This document shows positions 15,634 through 23,528 of a stretch of DNA of 36,109 bases, piece after piece (the stretch's first letter is position 1; each line of letters opens with the position of its first letter). A program made the translations under genes and the position numbers. Below the pieces are notes generated by a model. It was not told the origin of the DNA. It ran no database searches and saw only the letters and a list, made by a program, of their open reading frames with translations. Source of the stretch: Anaerolineae bacterium UTCFX1 (lineage in GTDB: Bacteria > Chloroflexota > Anaerolineae > Anaerolineales > Villigracilaceae); assembly GCA_002050275.1 (NCBI GenBank), contig MWTB01000008.1, forward strand, positions 1-36,109, written 5' to 3'.

Positions 15634-17412
15634 ATGCGAAAGATTTTTGCTTTGTTAAGCCTGTTGATCGTGGCTAGCATGGCTCTTGCCGCCTGCGGCG
15701 GCGGAGCTCCGTCTGCGACTCAGGCTCCTACCGACCAGCCCGCGCAACCGGCGGCTACGACGGCTCCTGAGCAACCAGCCGCCACTGAAGCCCCTGCGTA
15801 TCACGGCACATTGCGTGTTAATCTCGGGGCATTCCCCGACATGATGGATCCGCAGAAGTCGTCCTTCGTCAATGAAATTGCCGTTTTGGAAATGGTTTAC
15901 GAAGGCTTGACGCGCTTGGACGGCAATCTCGAGACCGTGCCTGCCGCCGCTGAATCGTGGAAGTATAACGATGACGCGACCGAATTGGTGTTCACCCTGC
16001 GCAAAGGACTCACCTATAGCGACGGCTCCATGCTGAACGCTGCGCGCTATGAGTATTCCCTGCACCGTAATATTGACCCGGCGACCGGCGGCGAATATGC
16101 CTCGATCACGAACGATATCGCGAGCGCAGCCGACTGGAACTCCTGCACGGAAAACTGTGACGATAAAAAAGCCGCTGTGATGGAGACCGTCAAGGCTTCT
16201 CATGCGGATGGCGCAGCCTGCACCGGCTATGACGATGCGGCGTGCGACACCCTCACCTTGAAGTTCACCCAGCCCGCTCCTTACTTCCACACCGTCGCTT
16301 CTTTGTGGGTTACCTATCCCGCTAAGCAAGAGTTGATCGAAGCCGGCGGCGAAGATTGGTGGCTGGACTCCGACAATCACGTTGGAAACGGTCCTTTTGT
16401 TATGACCAACCTTGAACAAGGCGTGAACGTTCATTTCGCGCCGAATGAAGTGTATTGGGCTGGCGTTCCTTCCTATGATTTGGATTACTCCTTCATTACG
16501 GACGGCGCTGTTGCTTTCGAAGCCTATAAGAACAACGAGTTGGACATCAACGGTTTGGCGGCTGAAGATCTGGCTACTGTGCAAGCCGACCCGGTCTTGA
16601 GCAAAGAAGCTTATATTTACCCCGGCTCCTGCTCATTCGCCATGATGTACCACCAGCTAAAAGCTCCGTTCAATGATCCTAAAGTACGCGAAGCCTTCTC
16701 GTACGCGTTAGACCGCGACGCTTGGGTGACGGACGTGCTCAAGGGACTTGGCTCGTCCACCTTGACTTGGATTCCGAAAGGCTTCCCTGGCTACAAAGAC
16801 GGCGAGACCCGCTGGGGCTATGATCCCGCAAAAGCCGTTCAAACGTTGACCGACGCCGGTTATAAAGTGGAAGGCGGCAAGCTGATCGGACCCGATGGCA
16901 AAGCCATTGAAATCACCGATACTTTCTCCGACACCCCGCGCAACCGCACTCGCAATGAGTGGCTGGTCGCTAAGTGGAAGGAAGTTTTGGGAATTGATAT
17001 CAAACTGGATCCGGTAGAATCCACCACCTATACCGCTTTGACCAAAGACATTAACACCGCTCCTCAAATGTACATCCTCGGTTGGTGCGCGGACTATCCT
17101 GATCCGCAAAACTGGCTCAGCGTGTACTGGAAGACTGGCGCCTTTGGACAACGCATTGGCTACTCTAACCCTGATTTGGATGCGCTTTTGACTCAAGCGG
17201 ATGGCGAACTCGATCCTGTGAAGCGCGCCGACCTCTATCAGCAAGCGCAAGATATGCTTGTGGCTGGCATCCCGGTTTCTTTCATGTGGAATAACGTTAA
17301 CACCTACATGGTTAAACCTTGGGTGACCAACATTAACAAGACCCCGATGGACTTCGGTTGGATCGGCTCGATGGATCCTCTTTCCGTCACGGTTTCCGAA
17401 CCAACTAAGTAG
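15634..17412 (+). CDS. Peptide-type ABC transporter substrate-binding lipoprotein (system 1)
   Basis: 592-residue SBP family 5 protein. The N-terminus is a lipoprotein signal with lipobox LAAC (Cys21), then a Thr/Pro/Ala-rich tether. The mature protein has the normal order: PDMMDPQKSS, SDGSMLNAARYEYS (WxDG-like region), GNGPFVMTNLEQG, NELDINGLAAED, FNDPKVREAFSYALDRDAW, and GWCADYPDPQNWLSVYW, the last typical of OppA/DppA. Clustered Cys near residues 165-210 may form disulfides. I chose the ATG at 15634 (GAGGAG, 7-nt spacer) because it gives a proper signal peptide; the ATGs at 15592 and 15619 put extra charge in front. Confidence 0.94.
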   Translation: MRKIFALLSLLIVASMALAACGGGAPSATQAPTDQPAQPAATTAPEQPAATEAPAYHGTLRVNLGAFPDMMDPQKSSFVNEIAVLEMVYEGLTRLDGNLETVPAAAESWKYNDDATELVFTLRKGLTYSDGSMLNAARYEYSLHRNIDPATGGEYASITNDIASAADWNSCTENCDDKKAAVMETVKASHADGAACTGYDDAACDTLTLKFTQPAPYFHTVASLWVTYPAKQELIEAGGEDWWLDSDNHVGNGPFVMTNLEQGVNVHFAPNEVYWAGVPSYDLDYSFITDGAVAFEAYKNNELDINGLAAEDLATVQADPVLSKEAYIYPGSCSFAMMYHQLKAPFNDPKVREAFSYALDRDAWVTDVLKGLGSSTLTWIPKGFPGYKDGETRWGYDPAKAVQTLTDAGYKVEGGKLIGPDGKAIEITDTFSDTPRNRTRNEWLVAKWKEVLGIDIKLDPVESTTYTALTKDINTAPQMYILGWCADYPDPQNWLSVYWKTGAFGQRIGYSNPDLDALLTQADGELDPVKRADLYQQAQDMLVAGIPVSFMWNNVNTYMVKPWVTNINKTPMDFGWIGSMDPLSVTVSEPTK

Positions 17413-17423
17413 TTTTAAGTAAA

Positions 17424-17455
17424 GATGGCTGGCTCAAGGAATTGAGCCAGCCATC
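17424..17455 (+). other. 14-bp hairpin between binding protein 1 and its permease
   Basis: Perfect 14-bp stem (17424-17437 with 17442-17455) closed by a GGAA tetraloop. Only CTTTG follows, so it is a poor intrinsic terminator. More likely a 3' stabiliser or partial terminator that raises binding-protein mRNA over permease mRNA, as known for other SBP operons. Confidence 0.7.
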
Positions 17456-17486
17456 CTTTGCAGGAGATCTGTCAGGAGAATATATT

Positions 17487-18488
17487 ATGTCCGCTTATTT
17501 CATTAGGCGCATCCTTTGGCTTTTTCCGGTATTATTTGTAGTGGCGCTAATTACCTTTTCCTTAATGCACGCCGCACCCGGCGGACCGTGGGATCGCGAT
17601 TTAAGCTCGCGTCAGGTTGATGCAGGAACCCAGAAAGTGCTGAACGCCTATTATGGTTTGGATAAGCCGCTTTGGAGGCAGTTTACCGCCTATGTATTTG
17701 GGGACGTAAGTTCGACTACAGACAAATTCGTGTGCGGCTTGGTATGCGGCAATCTCGGACCTTCTTATCGCGTTCGAGGAAGCACGGTTCAAGACATACT
17801 CTTTAAGCCGCCTAAGGGCAAGGGGTTTGAATATAGCCGCTTCGGCTATTCATTGCGACTGGGGCTTATCTCGCTGGTATTCGCTATTGTGCTTGGAATC
17901 CCGGCCGGCATTTTCTCAGCGTTGAAACAGAACTCATTGGTTGACTATCTGAGCGGATTTATTTCTTCCGTAGGGATTTCCATTCCCAGTTTTGTCATGG
18001 CTATTTTCATGATTATTATTTTTGCGACCACCCTGCATTGGGTCAGCGTTGTTCCCAAAAGTTGGGACGAGGCGAAAGCGTGGGTGTTGCCTGCGGCAGT
18101 CTTAGGTTTCGGAACTTTAGCCTTTGCCACGCGGCTTACGCGCGCATCTATGTTGGAAGTGTTAAGACAGGATTATATCCGAACCGCTCGCGCAAAAGGT
18201 TTGCATGAGAATATTGTCGTTTGGCGCCATATGTTGCGCAATGCGCTGATTCCGGTCGTCACGATTCTAGGACCAGCGCTGGCGGGTTTGGTAACGGGCT
18301 CTTTTATTATTGAGACCATGTTTAGTTTCCCGGGCATGGGGCGGGCTTATGTTACGGCGATCTCTCAGCGAGACTATTCAATGATATTGGGCACTACCTT
18401 GCTTTATGTATTGATGGTATCCCTCGCTAATTTAAGCGTTGACTTCCTGTACGTGATCATTGATCCGCGTATTCGGTTGGAAGAATAG
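17487..18488 (+). CDS. ABC transporter permease, OppB/DppB type (system 1)
   Basis: 333-residue inner-membrane permease with about six helices. N-terminal SAYFIRRILWLFPVLFVVALITFSLMHAAPG is the standard first helix, followed by an extracytoplasmic loop and the core domain. The EAA coupling loop is DYIRTARAKGLHENIVVWRHMLRNALIP, which docks onto the ATPases; then FIIETMFSFPGMGRAYVTAISQRDY and a C-terminal YVIIDPRIRLE typical of OppB. The ATG at 17487 follows AGGAG (17474-17478); an upstream in-frame ATG (17442) would translate half of the hairpin and is rejected. Confidence 0.94.
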   Translation: MSAYFIRRILWLFPVLFVVALITFSLMHAAPGGPWDRDLSSRQVDAGTQKVLNAYYGLDKPLWRQFTAYVFGDVSSTTDKFVCGLVCGNLGPSYRVRGSTVQDILFKPPKGKGFEYSRFGYSLRLGLISLVFAIVLGIPAGIFSALKQNSLVDYLSGFISSVGISIPSFVMAIFMIIIFATTLHWVSVVPKSWDEAKAWVLPAAVLGFGTLAFATRLTRASMLEVLRQDYIRTARAKGLHENIVVWRHMLRNALIPVVTILGPALAGLVTGSFIIETMFSFPGMGRAYVTAISQRDYSMILGTTLLYVLMVSLANLSVDFLYVIIDPRIRLEE

Positions 18489-18499
18489 GAGCGGCAAGC

Positions 18500-19492
18500 A
18501 TGGCTGTTGACAATATGAAAACGAATAAGGTCGTCGCGCTTAATGCGCTGGAGAAAAGGCGTTTTCGCACTCCGTGGCAGGAAGCGTGGGGGCGTTTAAT
18601 TCGCAATAAAGCGGCGGTCCTCGGCGTTGTGTTGATCGTTTCCTTTTTATTCATCGCGGCGTTCGCGAATGTTCTTGCTCCGCATAATCCGCTTCAACTG
18701 AACAGCGGCAAAGATTTCCTTCCGCCGTCATGGATCGAAACTTCGGCAAGCGGAAAACATGGAGACCCCGAATTTATTTTGGGCACCGATACTCTGGGGC
18801 GAGATGTATTAAGCCGCGTCGTCTACGGCTCTCGCGTTTCCATGATGGTCGGATTCGCGCCCACGCTGATCATTATGTTAGTCGGCACCTTTGTCGGCTT
18901 GATGGCGGGTTATTACGGCGGACGCTGGGATAACTTCTTAATGCGCCTAACTGACGTTATGTATGGGTTCCCCGACCTATTGTTCTTCATTATCGCGCTT
19001 ATTTCTTTAAGGGATACATGGCTTGGTCAATTCATGAACGGCTTATTCCTGTTGTTCTTTGCGTTGGCGATTATTAACTGGGTGGGGGTGGCGCGCATTG
19101 TGCGCGGTCAGGCGCTTTCGCTGAAACAGAAGGAATTTGTCGAGGCAGCGCGCAGCATCGGCGTTAAAGATTCTCAAATTATGTTGCGCCATTTGCTGCC
19201 GAACGCCTTAGGACCGATCATTGTGCAAGGCTCCTTTTTGATCCCCGGTATGATCATTACGGAAGCCGTTTTGGGCTACCTCGGCTTAGGGTTAAAACCG
19301 ACCACCAACCCAGACGCTTTTTTTATCACCAGTTGGGGATCGTTAATGCTGGACGGGCAAACGTCTATTAACGCTCAGCCTTATCTGTTGCTCGCGCCAG
19401 CGATTTGCGTCGCTTTGGTGGTCTTGTCTTTTACTTTCCTTGGCGATGGTTTGCGCGACGCATTAGACCCGCGCATGCGAGGAAGAGCGTAA
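18500..19492 (+). CDS. ABC transporter permease, OppC/DppC type (system 1)
   Basis: 330-residue partner permease. Cytoplasmic N-terminus, first helix AAVLGVVLIVSFLFIAAFANVLAPHNP, then LGTDTLGRDVLSRVVYGSRVSMMVG, the classical OppC signature, and the EAA loop KEFVEAARSIGVKDSQIMLRHLLPNALGPIIV. It ends FLGDGLRDALDPRMRGRA, as is usual. AGGAG overlaps the stop codon of the B permease (18487-18491). Last gene of system 1. Confidence 0.94.
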   Translation: MAVDNMKTNKVVALNALEKRRFRTPWQEAWGRLIRNKAAVLGVVLIVSFLFIAAFANVLAPHNPLQLNSGKDFLPPSWIETSASGKHGDPEFILGTDTLGRDVLSRVVYGSRVSMMVGFAPTLIIMLVGTFVGLMAGYYGGRWDNFLMRLTDVMYGFPDLLFFIIALISLRDTWLGQFMNGLFLLFFALAIINWVGVARIVRGQALSLKQKEFVEAARSIGVKDSQIMLRHLLPNALGPIIVQGSFLIPGMIITEAVLGYLGLGLKPTTNPDAFFITSWGSLMLDGQTSINAQPYLLLAPAICVALVVLSFTFLGDGLRDALDPRMRGRA

Positions 19493-19565
19493 TAAAAAGC
19501 GTTTTTGCAGCGAGTCCTGCGTCATTCCAGGTTGCCTGCTTCCGAAAAAACTATTGATGGGGTTA

Positions 19566-19584
19566 GCAGAAAGTTGGTTTCTGC
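19566..19584 (+). other. Short hairpin abutting the promoter of system 2
   Basis: GCAGAAA, loop GTTGG, TTTCTGC: perfect 7-bp inverted repeat ending 2 nt before the -35 box. No T-run follows. Possible operator, or end-of-message hairpin of system 1. Confidence 0.4.
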
Positions 19585-19586
19585 CG

Positions 19587-19614
19587 TTGACGCTTGAGGG
19601 TAATTGGGTATAAT
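19587..19614 (+). promoter_or_regulatory. Promoter of ABC system 2
   Basis: TTGACG (19587-19592), 16-nt spacer, consensus TATAAT (19609-19614). It predicts a 5' leader of about 114 nt before the ATG at 19735. Confidence 0.75.
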
Positions 19615-19648
19615 CTCTTTGATTGATTATTGTCCCCAGTCCTATATG

Positions 19649-19657
19649 GAGAGGAGG
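19649..19657 (+). promoter_or_regulatory. Isolated Shine-Dalgarno block in the leader of binding protein 2
   Basis: GAGAGGAGG followed by TGG, about 30 nt from the predicted transcript start and 77 nt before the real start codon. The only frame behind it (GTG 19658) is 8 codons. Same arrangement as at 15541. Confidence 0.45.
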
Positions 19658-19734
19658 TGGCTGACAAGTTATACGACGTATAAGAATCAAGTCTGTGTGT
19701 GTAAATTACCCAAAATTCTCTGGAGGAGAAAACT

Positions 19735-22311
19735 ATGTTTAAAAACCGTTTAATGATGGCGTTGGGCTTGCTCATTGTTGCGAGCATGGTTCTAGCCGCC
19801 TGCGGTCCTACCACTCCGCCGACGACCCAAGCTCCGGCTACTGACGTTCCCGCTCAGCAACCGACTGAAGCGCCGGCGCCTACCGCAGTTCCTACTGAAC
19901 CGCCAACAACCCGCCATGGCGGCTGGTTAGATGAGATTGATTACTCCGTCGTTGACGCGCAATCAGCCATCACCCAGATCAAAGCCGGCGCCATTGACCT
20001 GTTTAGCTACGGCGTGGCTTCCGACAAACTTGCCGAAATTAAAGACGCTGGTTTGTGCTACACCAGCTCGTACGGTCTTTACTACGGCTTCATTTTCAAC
20101 CCCTACGGCAACGAGAATCATGAATATGACGACGGACGTTTGAACCCGTTTTCAGATCGCAAGATCCGCGAAGCGATGAACTGGGCGATTGACCGCAATT
20201 ACATCGCTCAAGAAATTTACGCTGGCGGCGCGTTGCCCAAACTTTTCGCCCTGACCACGCAATTGGTGGACTACACCGATCTAGTGGACGTGGCGCGCGG
20301 TTTGGAAGCGAAATACGCTTACAACATGGAAAAAGCCGCAGAAGTGGTTGACGCGCAAATGACCGCTATGGGCGCTACAAAAGGCGCCGATGGCAAGTGG
20401 CAATACAAGGGTGTCCCGGTTACCGTCATTCTCACGATCCGTAACGACGGCGACGGCACTCGCTTGCCGCAAGGCCACTATTTCTCCAACCAATTAGAGG
20501 CGTTGGGCTTCACCGTTGAGAACAAAGAAGGAAAAGCATCCGAGCTCTCTCCGTTGTGGATCGGCTCGAACCCTGCTGATGGGCAGTGGGATGTTTACAC
20601 TGGCGGTTGGGCTTCCAACGGCTTGAACCGCGACGAGCGCACGATCTTCCAGGAAATGTACCTGCCGAACAGCGCACAAGGCATTGCCTTGTTCACCGTT
20701 AATCAATCAGACCCCGAATTCCAGAAAGTCGGCGACGACCTGTACTCTGGCAACTACAAGACGCTGGAAGAACGCCACGACTTGATGGCTGAGGCGTTGC
20801 CTCTCTCGGTCGAAGATTCGCTCCAAGTGTGGACCGTTGACCTGCAAGGCTTCTCTCCCTTCAATTGCGATCTACAAGTAAGCTCCGATGTGGGCGCAGG
20901 CGTGGAAACGACCTTCATGTCGCCTTACACCATGCGCTTCGCGGATAAAGAAGGCGGCCAGGTTAAAGTCGGCACCACCAGCACGATGTTCACCGATCCG
21001 TGGAACCCCGTCAACGGCTCCAACTGGGTGACCAGCGCGTATATTCAAAATGCGACCGGCGGACGCGCTTTCATGCCCGATCCGTACACCGGCTTGGCTT
21101 GGCCCCTGCGCGCTGAGAAGGCTGACGTCGTCATTGAAAAAGGCATCCCGGCTCAAGCCAGCCTCGACTGGGTTAACCTGTCCTTTGAAGATTCCATCTC
21201 TGTTCCCGCCGACGCGTGGGCTGACTGGGATCCTGTAGCGGGTAAGTTCATCACCGTTGGCGAGAAATTCCCCGACGGCACGACCGCTAAAATGAAATCC
21301 GTTGTGTACTACCCGGCGGATATGTTCCAGACTGTCAAGTGGCACGATGGCAGCAACCTCTCTGCCGCCGACTTCGTCATGGCGATGATCGAAGGCTTTG
21401 ACTACGGTAAAGAAGGCAGCGCCATCTACGATGCGGACGCCGCTGGAAACTTGGAAGCCTTCCTGTCCTACTTTAAGGGCGTCCAGATCGTCTCCACCGA
21501 CCCGCTGGTCATTGCGACCTATATGGACAATGTGTACTCAGACGCCGAGTTGAACGTCTCCGCTTGGTGGCCCAACTACGGCTATGGCGAAGCGCCGTGG
21601 CAGACTATCGCCGTCGGCAACTCTGCTGTGGCGGCAAAAGAAGTGGCTTGGGGAGCCGCTCAGGCTGATGAGTTCCAGAAAGAATGGATGAGCTTCATCG
21701 GTGGCCCGAGCTTGGAAATTCTCTCCGCGCACTTAGACTCGGCGATCGCTGATAAAACCATCCCGTATCCTGAAGTCATGGGCGCGTATGTCACCGCTGA
21801 CGAAGCGGCGGCTCGTTATACCGCTCTCAAAGACTGGTACACCGCTCGCGGTCACTTCTGGGACGGAACGGGTCCCTACTACCTAGAGTCTGTAGACCTC
21901 AATGCCGGCTCGGCAGTAGTGAAGAACAACCCGGACTTCCCCGATCTTTCTGATCGCTGGTCGGCGTTTGGCGTAGCTCCTCTCGCTGAGGTGGCGCTCG
22001 ACGGTCCTGCTCAAGTTAAGGTTGGCGAAGCGGTTGATTTCACCGCTACCTTTACTTACAAGTCTTCCGGCGACGCGTATCCCACTGCCGATATTAAAGC
22101 GGTCAAGTTCCTGCTCTATGATGAGACGGGCGCGACCGTATACGTTGGCTCGGGCACAGCCGCTGGCGAAGAAGGCGTCTTTACGCTTACCATTCCTGCG
22201 GACGTCTCTGCGAAACTTGTCGCGGGCTCCGGTCGTATCGAAGTGGCGGGCGTGATGATCCCCGTCGCTATCCCGGCTTTCACCTCGTTTGACTATGTGG
22301 TCATGCCATAA
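19735..22311 (+). CDS. Large SBP family 5 lipoprotein with permuted lobe order and C-terminal beta domain (system 2)
   Basis: 858 residues, far longer than the usual 500-600. Lipobox LAAC (Cys23), then a Thr/Pro tether to about 60. Residues 62-390 match what is normally the second part of SBP_bac_5: AITQIKAGAIDLFSYGV (79-94), GFIFNP, NPFSDRKIREAMNWAIDR (137-154), YDVYTGGW-like segment at 285-292. Residues 405-745 match what is normally the first part: TDPWNPVNGSNWV (420-432), VKWHDGSNLSAADFVM (534-549), DPLVIATY (589-596), GTGPYYL (711-717), NNPDFPD. Residues about 751-858 look like an Ig-like beta-sandwich. The lobes are therefore in swapped order. Substrate unknown. GGAGGAG just before the ATG is the ribosome site. 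Confidence 0.88.
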   Translation: MFKNRLMMALGLLIVASMVLAACGPTTPPTTQAPATDVPAQQPTEAPAPTAVPTEPPTTRHGGWLDEIDYSVVDAQSAITQIKAGAIDLFSYGVASDKLAEIKDAGLCYTSSYGLYYGFIFNPYGNENHEYDDGRLNPFSDRKIREAMNWAIDRNYIAQEIYAGGALPKLFALTTQLVDYTDLVDVARGLEAKYAYNMEKAAEVVDAQMTAMGATKGADGKWQYKGVPVTVILTIRNDGDGTRLPQGHYFSNQLEALGFTVENKEGKASELSPLWIGSNPADGQWDVYTGGWASNGLNRDERTIFQEMYLPNSAQGIALFTVNQSDPEFQKVGDDLYSGNYKTLEERHDLMAEALPLSVEDSLQVWTVDLQGFSPFNCDLQVSSDVGAGVETTFMSPYTMRFADKEGGQVKVGTTSTMFTDPWNPVNGSNWVTSAYIQNATGGRAFMPDPYTGLAWPLRAEKADVVIEKGIPAQASLDWVNLSFEDSISVPADAWADWDPVAGKFITVGEKFPDGTTAKMKSVVYYPADMFQTVKWHDGSNLSAADFVMAMIEGFDYGKEGSAIYDADAAGNLEAFLSYFKGVQIVSTDPLVIATYMDNVYSDAELNVSAWWPNYGYGEAPWQTIAVGNSAVAAKEVAWGAAQADEFQKEWMSFIGGPSLEILSAHLDSAIADKTIPYPEVMGAYVTADEAAARYTALKDWYTARGHFWDGTGPYYLESVDLNAGSAVVKNNPDFPDLSDRWSAFGVAPLAEVALDGPAQVKVGEAVDFTATFTYKSSGDAYPTADIKAVKFLLYDETGATVYVGSGTAAGEEGVFTLTIPADVSAKLVAGSGRIEVAGVMIPVAIPAFTSFDYVVMP

Positions 22312-22332
22312 GGTATAAGCCCCTGTAATTTA

Positions 22333-22361
22333 GAGGGGCAAGGGCAACGCCCTTGCCCCTC
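22333..22361 (+). other. 13-bp hairpin between binding protein 2 and its permease
   Basis: Perfect 13-bp G/C-rich stem (22333-22345 with 22349-22361), loop AAC, without a T-run. GCCCCT at 22319-22324 could pair alternatively with AGGGGC (22334-22339). Same position relative to the SBP gene as the hairpin at 17424; likely a dispersed palindrome or message stabiliser. Confidence 0.7.
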
Positions 22362-22391
22362 GCGCCTTAAACTCTGAAATGCGAGGATAGA

Positions 22392-23528
22392 ATGTCCACA
22401 GAATCTATGACTGCGCCTGCGAAAGACTCGGCGAGTAAGAAATCTTCCGCGAATAGTTCTTTTTCGCGTATTGCAAAATATACCGCCGTGAGGCTTGTGA
22501 CCATGGCGATCACGATTGCGATTGGCATCTACCTTACTATTCTAATTGCCAATATGGGCGGCTATGTGGATACGATCATGCGTAACGATATCCGCGAATC
22601 GACCACTATGGCTATTCTGGCAAACCCTCAATACCGTCTGCTGGGGACCGAAGAAAAACATGAACTTATCCAGAAAAAGATCGCGACGGAAGAGAAGCGT
22701 TTGGGGTTGGATCAACCGTTTGCCGTTCGCTCTGTGAGATATTTAGCTAATGGATTAACGCTGAGATTGGGGCGTTCCCTTCATATTACCAGCGATCATG
22801 GCTCTAAAGAAGTGCGCCTGATCTTGCTGGAACGTCTACCCGCCACTCTGCTGATGACCGGCGTTTCCGAATTAATGCTGTTTTTCGGCAGCATTCTGAT
22901 CGCGTTGCCGCTTTCAAGAAAATATGGGAGTTGGTTCGATAAGCTGACTATTACGCTTTCTCCCACCTCTGCGGCTCCCGCCTGGTTCTATGGAATTTTT
23001 CTTATTTTGATTTTCGCGGCAATCTTAAAAATATTGCCATTCGGCGGGCTTGTCGATTCTCCGCCGCCCACCAATCGACTGGACTATGGTTTAAACGTCT
23101 TGAAGCATTTAATCCTTCCGGTCGTTTCCGTGATTATTAGTTCCATCTTTATTAGCATTTACGCCTGGAGAACATTCTTCCTGATCTTCTCCACAGAAGA
23201 TTATGTGGAGGTCGCTAAGGCAAAGGGACTTCCATCGCGCGATGTGGAACGGCGTTATATTCTGCGCCCTACGCTTCCAAACATTATCACAAATTTTGCT
23301 TTGTTGGTCATCGGGCTATGGACAGGCTTTATCATCCTTGAGACTGTTTTTGTTTGGCCTGGTCTGGGCATTACGATCTATCGGGCGATCGGCATCTACG
23401 ATACGCCGGTTATCGTAGGCTCTACCATTATTTACGCCTATTTACTGGCTCTAACCGTATTCTTACTCGATTTTATTTATGCCCTCGTTGACCCCCGGGT
23501 TAAAGTTGGCGCAGGAAGCGCGCAATGA
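22392..23528 (+). CDS. ABC transporter permease, OppB/DppB type (system 2)
   Basis: 378-residue permease with a longer Ser/Lys-rich cytoplasmic N-terminus (about 1-30) before the first helix (YTAVRLVTMAITIAIGIYLTILIANMGG). A hydrophilic stretch of about 80 residues follows (IRESTTMAILANPQYRLLGTEEKHEL...), then about five core helices. EAA loop: EDYVEVAKAKGLPSRDVERRYILRPTLPNII; then FIILETVFVWPGLGITIYRAI and ALVDPRVKVG. GAGGA (22383-22387) lies 4 nt before the ATG. The stop overlaps the next start by 4 nt (ATGA). Confidence 0.92.
   Translation: MSTESMTAPAKDSASKKSSANSSFSRIAKYTAVRLVTMAITIAIGIYLTILIANMGGYVDTIMRNDIRESTTMAILANPQYRLLGTEEKHELIQKKIATEEKRLGLDQPFAVRSVRYLANGLTLRLGRSLHITSDHGSKEVRLILLERLPATLLMTGVSELMLFFGSILIALPLSRKYGSWFDKLTITLSPTSAAPAWFYGIFLILIFAAILKILPFGGLVDSPPPTNRLDYGLNVLKHLILPVVSVIISSIFISIYAWRTFFLIFSTEDYVEVAKAKGLPSRDVERRYILRPTLPNIITNFALLVIGLWTGFIILETVFVWPGLGITIYRAIGIYDTPVIVGSTIIYAYLLALTVFLLDFIYALVDPRVKVGAGSAQ

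Noticed and set aside
15655..16584. 309-codon minus-strand ORF opposite binding protein 1
   Set aside because: Antisense shadow of a gene with clear motifs; no family resemblance.
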